Origin: Bacteroidota bacterium
Lineage (GTDB): Bacteria; Bacteroidota; Bacteroidia; Flavobacteriales_D; Crocinitomicaceae
Reading direction: 5' to 3'
NCBI GenBank assembly: GCA_024280195.1
Contig: JAJRQP010000104.1
Location: 1 to 5,950 of the forward strand
DNA length: 5,950 nucleotides
Shown here: positions 1-5,731 of the stretch, one piece after another
How the letters are laid out: each line of letters opens with the position of its first letter
Numbering within the stretch: the stretch's first letter is position 1
The notes under the pieces: generated by a model
What the model was told of the DNA's origin: nothing
Database searches by the model: none
The model's input: only the letters and a program-made list of their open reading frames with translations
Position numbers and translations under genes: made by a program

Positions 1-1
1 A

Positions 2-1684
2 ATCTATAATTACGAAGAAATTAAAACAGAACTGACTAAATTAGGTCATTCTTTTTCTATGAACTCAGATTCTGAAATGATTCTACATGCCTACGAAGAA
101 TGGGGAGAAAAATGCATCGACCGATTTATCGGAATGTTTGCGTTCACTATTCTTAACGAAGTAGAGAACACTCTCTTTTGTGCGCGTGACAGAACAGGAG
201 TGAAGCCTTTTTTTTATTACTTGAAAGATGGATTGTTTCTGTTTTCTTCAGAATTAAAGTCCTTTCATGAGCATCCAAAATTCTCCAAAGAAATTGACAT
301 CGATGCGGTTGCTTCTTATATGCAATACGGAAATGTTCCAACACCTCATTGCATCTTCAAGCATTGCAAAAAAATAAATGCAGGGCATTACTTTAACATT
401 GACTTAAACAATGCTCCAAAGAACATTGAAGATATCCGACAAGTTCAATATTGGAATGTGTACGATTTCTACAATGCGCCGAAATTGGATTTAAATTACG
501 ACGAAGCTAAAATTCAAACGGAAGAATTGTTGCAATCAGCTTTCAACTATAGAATGGTTTCAGACGTTCCTGTCGGTGTATTTCTGAGTGGTGGCTATGA
601 TTCTGCTTGTGTAACTGCTCTTCTTCAAAAAGACAGGACGGAGAAATTAAAAACATTTACTATTGGAGTTCCAGATATAGGATTGAACGAAGCTCCTTAT
701 GCAAAAGATGTTGCAAAACATTTAGGAACAGATCATACAGAAATCAATTGCACCGAAAAGGAAGCGATTGATATGATTCCTGATTTGCCTTTCTTCTTCG
801 ATGAGCCTTTCGCAGATTCTAGTGCAATTCCAACAACTCTAGTCAGTAAAATGGCACGAGAAAAAGTAACGGTTGCATTAAGTGCAGATGGTGGTGATGA
901 AATTTTTGCAGGTTATAATCGCTACGATTACATGATGCGCTACGGAAAGAAATTAAATGCTATTCCAGGGTTTGCAAGAAAATCAATGGTAGGGATTATG
1001 AAGAATGTTTCTTCAGAAAAAATTCCTGTCCTCAAAAACAAATACAACTTCCATAACCGTTACGAGAAATTGAAGAATGTATTGAGCAATCCTTCGAACG
1101 AGAATATCATGTTGAGTTTAAGTCAACAATTTACCAATTCTCAAATGAAAGAATTCATGGCAATTGATTTCAACGAGTTGCCGACTAGTTACTTGAGCAA
1201 AGAACTGACCAACTCATATTCTCCCCTTTCTTACATGCAGGCTATCGATTATCAAACTTATTTGCTAGATGACATTCTGCAAAAAGTAGATCGTGCAACA
1301 ATGACGCATAGCCTAGAAGGCCGAGAACCTTTTTTAGACCATCGCATTATCGAATTTGCCGCAAAACTGCCCAATGAATTCAAATACCATGAGGGTGTAA
1401 AAAAGAGAATTGTACGAGATATTGTGCATCAATACGTTCCTCAAGAAATGATGGACAGACCAAAAATGGGTTTTGCTATTCCTATTGCCAATTGGCTCAA
1501 TAATGAATTGAAAGACTTGGTGGAAGAATACATTTCTGAGTCAAAAATAAAAGAGCAAGGTATTTTTAATTGGGAATATATCGCTAAGTTGAAGAATGCT
1601 TTTTTTAATGGGAAGAAAGAATACGACACAAAAATTTGGTATGTGTTGATGTTTCAGATGTGGTATGGAAAGTGGATGGGGTAG
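2..1684 (+). CDS. asnB: Asparagine synthase (glutamine-hydrolysing), AsnB family, 5'-partial
   Basis: This enzyme transfers glutamine-derived ammonia to an ATP-activated carboxylate, classically aspartate to asparagine, in the cytoplasm. The frame is open from the first bases (IYNYEEIKTEL, then SDSE), which matches the family's NGEIYN...SD(T/S)E stretch. The catalytic Cys2 and about 70 N-terminal residues therefore lie left of the window; the ATG at 59 is internal, not the start. Visible glutaminase marks are the SDSE aspartate (nt 68-70) and RDRTGVKPFFY (nt 185-217). The synthetase half has the PP-loop SGGYDS (nt 587-604), LSADGGDEIFAGYNRY (about nt 877-924) and DDILQKVDRATM followed by GREPFLDH (about nt 1268-1342). 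The 560 residues in view plus the missing part fit the usual 600-640. No frameshift is seen. Because glycosyltransferases follow, it may amidate a sugar or uronic acid in polysaccharide synthesis instead of making free asparagine; the sequence alone does not decide this. The stop codon abuts a repeat. Confidence 0.93.
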   Translation: MYNYEEIKTELTKLGHSFSMNSDSEMILHAYEEWGEKCIDRFIGMFAFTILNEVENTLFCARDRTGVKPFFYYLKDGLFLFSSELKSFHEHPKFSKEIDIDAVASYMQYGNVPTPHCIFKHCKKINAGHYFNIDLNNAPKNIEDIRQVQYWNVYDFYNAPKLDLNYDEAKIQTEELLQSAFNYRMVSDVPVGVFLSGGYDSACVTALLQKDRTEKLKTFTIGVPDIGLNEAPYAKDVAKHLGTDHTEINCTEKEAIDMIPDLPFFFDEPFADSSAIPTTLVSKMAREKVTVALSADGGDEIFAGYNRYDYMMRYGKKLNAIPGFARKSMVGIMKNVSSEKIPVLKNKYNFHNRYEKLKNVLSNPSNENIMLSLSQQFTNSQMKEFMAIDFNELPTSYLSKELTNSYSPLSYMQAIDYQTYLLDDILQKVDRATMTHSLEGREPFLDHRIIEFAAKLPNEFKYHEGVKKRIVRDIVHQYVPQEMMDRPKMGFAIPIANWLNNELKDLVEEYISESKIKEQGIFNWEYIAKLKNAFFNGKKEYDTKIWYVLMFQMWYGKWMG

Positions 1685-1783
1685 AAGTTGACTCCTGTTA
1701 GGATTATGAATTGTGAATTGTGATGCTCATTGTGTGTTAGGATTATGGATTATTTTAAGTAGACTCCTGTTACAATTATGAAG
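1684..1783. repeat. Left flanking repeat of the four-helix-bundle cassette
   Basis: Two copies of an 18-bp module (GAAGTTGACTCCTGTTAG at 1684-1701 and TAAGTAGACTCCTGTTAC at 1756-1773) are followed by 7-bp-like units (GATTATG, GAATTGT, GGATTAT). The reverse complement of the first copy, CTAACAGGAGTCAACTTC, matches the modules right of the four-helix-bundle gene at 16 of 18 positions in the best copies (2411-2428 and 2457-2474). Extending over the heptads, 1684-1722 matches the complement of 2337-2375 at about 32 of 39 positions. The two flanks are thus inverted. The first module starts on the last base of the asnB stop codon. The remainder up to 1879 is AT-rich leader with no other gene. A TTG at 1792-1794 lies upstream of TA-rich sequence at 1812-1822, but this is too weak to call a promoter. 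Confidence 0.75.
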
Positions 1784-1879
1784 TCGATAGGTTGAAATAG
1801 ATTCTTTTTTCTAGAATTTATATGGATACTACTCTTATTTTTTCTTAGCTTAAATAAGACAAAATAAAAAACAATAATT

Positions 1880-2245
1880 ATGTCTAAACCTAATTTAATT
1901 CATCAAAAGAGTTTCTTATTTGCCTTATCTACAATTGAGACATACAAAACACTGCTGAAGAAAAATGAATATGTTCTTTCTAAACAACTGCTCAGGTCAG
2001 GAACGTCAGTTGGAGCAAACATCCGTGAATCCAAAAATGCTGAATCCAAAAAAGATTTCATTCATAAATTAAGTATTTCACAAAAAGAATGCGATGAATC
2101 CATTTATTGGATTGAATTACTCTTCCATTCTCATTACATTTCAAAAGAAAAATATTTTGAATTACACAATCAAGCAACAACTCTACTTAAATTACTAAAA
2201 AGCATTATTATCACAACAAAAAGCAATCTTGCTAATAATTCTTAG
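1880..2245 (+). CDS. Four-helix-bundle protein (S23/IVS-type, Avd-like)
   Basis: This 121-residue protein belongs to the small four-helix-bundle family first known from ORFs in 23S rRNA intervening sequences, and related in fold to the accessory protein Avd of diversity-generating retroelements. The family hallmarks are clear: SKQLLRSGTSVGANIRES (residues 34-51) and DFIHKLSISQKECDESIYWI (59-78), with four amphipathic helical stretches at about 8-28, 30-52, 56-84 and 88-114. It has no signal peptide or membrane segment. The start is supported by the usual N-terminal length and an A-rich leader (AAAATAAAAAACAATAATT) without Shine-Dalgarno. The length is typical and the reading frame intact. The biochemical role of stand-alone members is not established; nucleic-acid binding is suspected from the family's basic surface. 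It sits alone between asnB and a glycosyltransferase, bracketed by inverted repeats, so it looks like an accessory insertion and not a polysaccharide gene. No reverse transcriptase or rRNA is present in the window. Confidence 0.9.
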   Translation: MSKPNLIHQKSFLFALSTIETYKTLLKKNEYVLSKQLLRSGTSVGANIRESKNAESKKDFIHKLSISQKECDESIYWIELLFHSHYISKEKYFELHNQATTLLKLLKSIIITTKSNLANNS

Positions 2246-2273
2246 TAAATTTCGCTTTATAAAACACAATAAA

Positions 2274-2513
2274 TGTCAACTTCAATAATTCATACCCCTA
2301 ACAACTGTCTACTTCAAAATGCTAACTTCAATAATCCATAATTCATAATTCATAATCCTAACAACTATCCACTTCAAAATGCTAACTTCAATAATCCATA
2401 ATTCATAATTCTAACAAGAGTCCACTTCAAAATACTAACTTCAATAATTCATAATTCTAACAAGAGTCCACTTCCTAATTCTAACAAGAACCAACTTCAA
2501 AATGCTAACTTCA
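2274..2513. repeat. Right flanking repeat array with decreasing period
   Basis: Five copies of an 18-bp module, best form CTAACAAGAGTCCACTTC, start at 2298, 2358, 2411, 2457 and 2481, giving periods of 60, 53, 46 and 24. The first three gaps hold AAAAT(G/A)CTAACTTCA followed by tandem ATAATTC/ATAATCC heptads, and the heptad number falls from 4 to 3 to 2; the last gap is only CTAATT, about one heptad. The 30 bases at 2311-2340 and 2371-2400 are identical. The array runs into the next gene: a final AATGCTAACTTCAA supplies its start codon. The modules are inverted relative to those at 1684-1773. Stretch 2246-2273 before the array is plain AT-rich sequence. No credible ORF or RNA gene is seen. 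Confidence 0.85.
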
Positions 2514-3731
2514 AAAACAGTCCTATACTTATCCTACGATGGAATGACCGACCCGCTCGGGCAGTCGCAAGTTCTCCCCTATCTCAAAGGTTTATCAAAA
2601 GCCGGGTATGACATCCATCTCGTGAGTTATGAAAAAACGGATCGTTTTAGGAAATTCAGAAAAGTTATTCAAGAAATTTGTGATGAAGCAAACATCAAAT
2701 GGCATCCACAAGACTATGTGTTAGGTGGTGGATTAAAAACGACGCTGAAACAAGTTCGAAGAATGAAAAAAATTACCTTCTACTTACACGATTTACATAA
2801 CTTCGATATTGTTCATTGTAGAAGTTATATCTCCGCATTATCTGGACTAGAACTAAAACGGAAGAAAGGAACAAAGTTCGTTTTTGACATGCGTGGATTT
2901 TGGGCAGATGAGCGTGTTGATGGTAAAATATGGAACCTCGATAATTTTCTGTACCGAACGATATACAAATTCTTCAAACGTAAAGAAATTCAATTTTTCA
3001 AAGAGTCAGACTATACGATTTCTTTAACCGAGAATGGTAAAAATGAAATTGAATCTTGGGAAGAATTCAAAACTGAAAAACCGAGAATTAAAGTAATTCC
3101 TTGTTGCGTAGATTTAGAATTATTTAATCCAAAGAATATTTCAGAAGAAGAAAAAGCCAATTCTAAAAAAGAACTAGGAATAATCGAAGATCAATTCATT
3201 TTAGGTTATGTTGGTTCGATTGGAACATGGTACATGCTTACTGAAATGATGGACTATTTTAAAATTCTGAAGAAAGAAAAACCCAACGCAATATTCTTAT
3301 TTGTTTCAGGAGAAAATCCTCAAAAAATTAAAGAGCAAGCAAAAGAAAAAGGCATTGACACAAAGGATATCATTGTAAAATCAGTCTTACATTCTGAAGT
3401 TCCTTTGCATATTTCACTATTTGACATCTCCATTTTCTTTATCCGTTCTACCTATTCCAAAAAAGCTTCTTCTCCAACAAAGCAAGGAGAAATTATGGCA
3501 ATGGGAATTCCTCTGGTTTGCAACGCTGGAGTTGGTGATACCGATGCAATTGTAAAAAAATATAACGCAGGAAAAGTCATTGAAGAATTCTCCGATGAAA
3601 TTTACCAATTAGCAATAAATGACTCCAATTCGTTCAGTCGAGAAGATACAATTAATGGAGCAAAGGATTATTTCTCTTTGGAAGAAGGAGTAAAACGTTA
3701 TCTTAGCGTTTACAAAGCAGTACATGAGTAA
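2502..3731 (+). CDS. Glycosyltransferase, GT4-like (group 1)
   Basis: A 409-residue GT-B fold glycosyltransferase, expected to move a sugar from a nucleotide-sugar donor to a growing glycan at the cytoplasmic face of the inner membrane. The N-terminal Rossmann half starts KTVLYLSYDGMTDPLGQSQV (residues 5-24), with FDMRGFWADE at 128-137. The C-terminal half has LGYVGSIGTWY (234-244) and the donor-binding segment SPTKQGEIMAMGIPLVCNAG (324-343), followed by VGDTD. Lys327 and Glu330 lie in the usual positions, although the first acidic residue of the EX7E pattern is not obvious. There is no signal peptide or transmembrane segment. Residues 1-4 (MLTS) are encoded by a copy of the upstream repeat; no other Met occurs before residue 15, so this start is the only good ATG. 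It overlaps the next gene by 8 bp, implying co-transcription and coupled translation. Donor and acceptor cannot be read from the sequence. Confidence 0.88.
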   Translation: MLTSKTVLYLSYDGMTDPLGQSQVLPYLKGLSKAGYDIHLVSYEKTDRFRKFRKVIQEICDEANIKWHPQDYVLGGGLKTTLKQVRRMKKITFYLHDLHNFDIVHCRSYISALSGLELKRKKGTKFVFDMRGFWADERVDGKIWNLDNFLYRTIYKFFKRKEIQFFKESDYTISLTENGKNEIESWEEFKTEKPRIKVIPCCVDLELFNPKNISEEEKANSKKELGIIEDQFILGYVGSIGTWYMLTEMMDYFKILKKEKPNAIFLFVSGENPQKIKEQAKEKGIDTKDIIVKSVLHSEVPLHISLFDISIFFIRSTYSKKASSPTKQGEIMAMGIPLVCNAGVGDTDAIVKKYNAGKVIEEFSDEIYQLAINDSNSFSREDTINGAKDYFSLEEGVKRYLSVYKAVHE

Positions 3732-4794
3732 ACGAATTCTTTTTCTCGCACCTTATCCTCACGAAGAAGCCCCCTCGCAACGCTTCCGATTTGAGCAATA
3801 CTTCGATTTTTTAAAAGAACAAGGTTATGAAATAGAGATTCATTCTTTTCTCAATGAAAAAACATGGGAATCACTTTACAATCATGGATCTTTCTTTGCG
3901 AAAGCTTTCGGAATCATTGGGAGTTTTTGGAGAAGAAAGTTATTGATGTTTAGAATCAGAAAATTCGATTACATTTTCATCCACAGAGAAGCATCAATGA
4001 TTGGTCCTCCGGTATTTGAATGGATTATTGCGAAAGTTCTCCGAAGAAAATACATTTACGATTACGATGATGCTATTTGGCTACCTAATTACAGTCAGCA
4101 GAATGCGAAGTTTCAAAAACTCAAAGCGTACGGAAAAGTTAAGAAGATTATCAAATGGGCGGATGTTGTCACAACGGGTAACTCATTCTTACAAGAATTT
4201 GGAAAACAATACAACAAGAATGTTGTGATTATTCCAACAACGATTGACCTAAAAAACAGTCACAACCAACCGACCAATCATTCTCATTCTCCCGTTAATA
4301 TTGGTTGGACAGGTTCGCATACAACAATGTCTTATTTGGATTTATTAATTCCAATTCTCCAAGAACTAGAGAAAGAACACCACTTCACTTTTACCATTAT
4401 TTCCAATGAAAAGCCAAACTATGATTTACAATCATTGCGTTTTATAAAATGGAAGAAAGAAACCGAAATTGAAGACCTATCTAGCATCAATATTGGGGTA
4501 ATGCCATTAACAGATAGTGAATGGGCGAAAGGTAAATGTGGATTTAAAGCACTGCAATACATGGCATTGGAAATCCCAGCTCTTGTTTCGCCTGTTGGAG
4601 TAAATACCGACATCATAGAAGACGGCAAGAATGGTTATCTTTGTGCAACTTCCGAAGAATGGAAAGAGAAATTAAGTGTTCTTTTGAACAACCAGCAATT
4701 ACGCGAACAAATTGGTAAAGAAGGTTATAAAACTGTTCGTACAAAATATTCAGTTGAAGCCAACCGCGACAACTACCTAAAATTATTTCAATGA
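3724..4794 (+). CDS. Glycosyltransferase, GT4-like (group 1)
   Basis: A second GT-B glycosyltransferase of 356 residues, divergent from its upstream neighbour. It begins with a first beta strand and loop RILFLAPYPHEEAPSQRFRF (4-23). The middle carries YDYDDAIWLP (112-121), a pattern common in this GT4 subgroup. The C-terminal half has IGWTGSHTT (193-201) and a donor-site segment KGKCGFKALQYMALEIPALV (269-288), followed by SPVGVNTDII and GKNGYL. Residues about 178-190 form a short His/Asn/Ser-rich linker between the two lobes. The start ATG lies inside the end of the previous gene (ATGAGTAA, 8-bp overlap), and its end overlaps rdgB by 4 bp (ATGA), so all three are probably translated in tandem from one message. 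The role is inferred as a later step in assembly of the same surface glycan; sugar specificity is unknown. No frameshift or missing domain is evident. Confidence 0.85.
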   Translation: MSKRILFLAPYPHEEAPSQRFRFEQYFDFLKEQGYEIEIHSFLNEKTWESLYNHGSFFAKAFGIIGSFWRRKLLMFRIRKFDYIFIHREASMIGPPVFEWIIAKVLRRKYIYDYDDAIWLPNYSQQNAKFQKLKAYGKVKKIIKWADVVTTGNSFLQEFGKQYNKNVVIIPTTIDLKNSHNQPTNHSHSPVNIGWTGSHTTMSYLDLLIPILQELEKEHHFTFTIISNEKPNYDLQSLRFIKWKKETEIEDLSSINIGVMPLTDSEWAKGKCGFKALQYMALEIPALVSPVGVNTDIIEDGKNGYLCATSEEWKEKLSVLLNNQQLREQIGKEGYKTVRTKYSVEANRDNYLKLFQ

Positions 4795-5372
4795 TTAAAT
4801 TAGTATTTGCAACAGCCAACCAAAATAAAGTAAAAGAAATTGATACGCTTTTACCAGAGTCCATTTTATTGACTTCTCTAAAAGAGTTAGGTCAGAAAAA
4901 AGACATTCCTGAAACGTCAAAAACGATTGATGGAAATGCCATTCAGAAAGCCAACTTCATCACAGAAAAATACAATGTGAATTGCTTTGCTGATGATACA
5001 GGCTTAGAAATCAATGCCCTAAAAGGTGAGCCTGGAGTGAATTCTGCTAGATATGCAGGTGTAGAAAAAGATGCTGACTTGAACATTAAGTTAGTTCTAA
5101 AAAACATGGATGAAGTAACCAAAAGAGGTGCACAATTCAAAACGGTTATTGCATTGAACCTTGACGGTGAACAGCATTTATTCTTCGGAGTGGTAAAAGG
5201 AACCATTCGCAAGCAAAGAATCGGGCAGAATGGTTTTGGCTATGACCCAATCTTCGAACCTGAAAACTGCGGGAGAACTTTTGCTGAAATGACATTGGAA
5301 GAAAAGAATAAGTATTCTCATAGAGCTAGAGCATTTAATAAGATGATACGCTTTTTGAATTCCCGTTCGTAG
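4791..5372 (+). CDS. rdgB: XTP/dITP diphosphatase (non-canonical purine NTP pyrophosphatase, Ham1/RdgB)
   Basis: This cytosolic enzyme hydrolyses ITP, dITP and XTP to the monophosphate plus pyrophosphate, keeping deaminated purines out of DNA and RNA. The 193 residues match the family length. Motifs in order are FATANQNKVKEI (6-17, with the N and K of the phosphate-binding signature), DIPET (38-42), NAIQKA (49-54), ADDTGLE (67-73, containing the catalytic/metal aspartates), GEPGVNSARYAG (79-90), GQNGFGYDPIF (145-155), FAEM (164-167) and EKNKYSHRARA (171-181). The start overlaps the upstream glycosyltransferase by 4 bp (ATGA), giving probable translational coupling and no separate promoter. 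The last residues (NSRS) are encoded beside a CGTTCG-containing repeat and may be repeat-derived. Finding a housekeeping sanitation gene at the end of a glycosyltransferase run is likely an operon-position effect and does not show a shared pathway. Identity is very secure. Confidence 0.97.
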   Translation: MIKLVFATANQNKVKEIDTLLPESILLTSLKELGQKKDIPETSKTIDGNAIQKANFITEKYNVNCFADDTGLEINALKGEPGVNSARYAGVEKDADLNIKLVLKNMDEVTKRGAQFKTVIALNLDGEQHLFFGVVKGTIRKQRIGQNGFGYDPIFEPENCGRTFAEMTLEEKNKYSHRARAFNKMIRFLNSRS

Positions 5373-5440
5373 TTAGACTCGTTCGCTTCGCTCATTGTTA
5401 GATTCGTTCGCAAGCGAACTCTAGACACGCCCTTCCAGCT

Positions 5441-5468
5441 TTAGACACGCTCCTTCGTCGCTCTTAGA
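5441..5468 (+). repeat. Left arm of 28-bp inverted repeat
   Basis: Begins TTAGACACGCTCC and ends GCTCTTAGA. It is complementary to 5613-5640 with a single mismatch in 28 positions. Both arms are themselves bounded by TTAGA, so each arm is one complete module of the compound repeat. Confidence 0.85.
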
Positions 5469-5487
5469 TTTGATTATGGCTAGAATT

Positions 5488-5538
5488 TTAGTTGTTGCTT
5501 TGATTTTTTCGATATTTAAAAATCAAAGCAACAACTAA
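5488..5538. terminator. Perfect 21-bp hairpin, possible transcription terminator
   Basis: Positions 5488-5508 (ending GTTGCTTTGATTTTT) pair perfectly with 5518-5538 (starting AAAAATCAAAGCAAC) around a 9-nt loop TCGATATTT. It lies 115 nt after the rdgB stop and before the next gene, where a terminator is expected. The stem is AT-rich and is followed only by a short TTT, so it is not a textbook intrinsic terminator. It could equally be the core of the surrounding palindromic element. Confidence 0.4.
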
Positions 5539-5612
5539 TTTCCCCAAAGCGAGACCAAGTCTAAGAGCGCAGCGTTTCTAAAGCTCGAAGAGCGTATCGA
5601 ATAGCGTAGCGG

Positions 5613-5640
5613 TCTAAAAGCGACGAAGGAGCGTGTCTAA
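5613..5640 (-). repeat. Right arm of 28-bp inverted repeat
   Basis: Begins TCTAAAAGCGACG and ends GCGTGTCTAA, the reverse complement of 5441-5468 with one mismatch. The 144 bp between the arms contain the central hairpin and no gene. Confidence 0.85.
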
Positions 5641-5731
5641 TTCCAAAAAAAACTTAACTTTACATTCTACATATTTATCAACTCGTTTTGCTCTTTATTT
5701 CTTCAAAGAAAAAGCGACTAAAAAAGCACAA
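5641..5731 (+). promoter_or_regulatory. Leader and weak promoter candidate for isocitrate dehydrogenase
   Basis: This 91-nt AT-rich stretch separates the repeat element from the isocitrate dehydrogenase start. TAACTTTA at 5655-5662 resembles the Bacteroidota -7 box TAnnTTTG except for its last base, but no convincing -33 TTG sits at the right distance upstream, where the repeat arm ends. The sequence just before the ATG is A-rich with no Shine-Dalgarno, as expected in this phylum. The promoter assignment is tentative. Confidence 0.25.

Larger units (their letters stand above)
1684..2513. other. Candidate repeat-bounded four-helix-bundle element
   Basis: The whole gap between asnB and the first glycosyltransferase is made of left repeat, AT-rich leader, the four-helix-bundle gene and right repeat array. 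The related modules are inverted about the gene and the outer edges touch both neighbouring coding sequences. This arrangement is what a mobile or formerly mobile cassette would leave. However, no transposase, integrase, reverse transcriptase or clear target-site duplication is visible, so mobility is inference only. Confidence 0.4.
5373..5640. repeat. Modular compound inverted repeat bounded by TTAGA/TCTAA
   Basis: This 268-bp gap after rdgB holds no credible ORF. The left half is a run of modules each opening with TTAGA or CTAGA (5373, 5398, 5421, 5441, 5464, 5480). The right half has the complementary TCTAA boundary four times (5560, 5577, 5613, 5636). Modules are richer in CG dinucleotides (GTTCGCTTCGCTC, GCGACGAAGGAGCG) than the flanking DNA. 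Complementary pairs are 5441-5468 with 5613-5640 (27 of 28), 5459-5468 with 5560-5569 (10 of 10) and 5437-5445 with 5577-5585 (9 of 9). A perfect hairpin lies at the centre. A smaller hairpin, GTTCGC-AA-GCGAAC at 5406-5419, competes with an 8-bp pairing between 5381-5388 and 5412-5419. No transposase is present, so it resembles a MITE-like or palindromic intergenic element; the family is not recognised. Confidence 0.75.

Noticed and set aside
2..1684. asnB as a truncated pseudogene starting at nt 59
   Set aside because: The frame is open and family-like upstream of the ATG to the window edge, so it is cut by the window and not by mutation.
2320..2420. Minus-strand mini-ORFs such as MNYELWIIEV in the repeat array
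   Set aside because: They arise from the heptad repeats, are about 15 codons long and differ from copy to copy.
2298..2498. CRISPR-like array
   Set aside because: The intervals between the 18-bp modules are themselves repeats of decreasing length, not unique spacers, and there is no cas gene or leader.
1684..2513. Diversity-generating retroelement suggested by the Avd-like fold
   Set aside because: No reverse transcriptase, template repeat or variable repeat with adenine-directed changes is visible in the window.
4001..4228. 75-codon + strand ORF inside the second glycosyltransferase
   Set aside because: It is out of frame within a well-conserved coding sequence and has no recognisable protein character; the same holds for the minus-strand ORFs across the other genes.
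5441..5640. Insertion sequence bounded by 28-bp inverted repeats
   Set aside because: Only 144 bp lie between the arms, with no transposase ORF and no evident target-site duplication.
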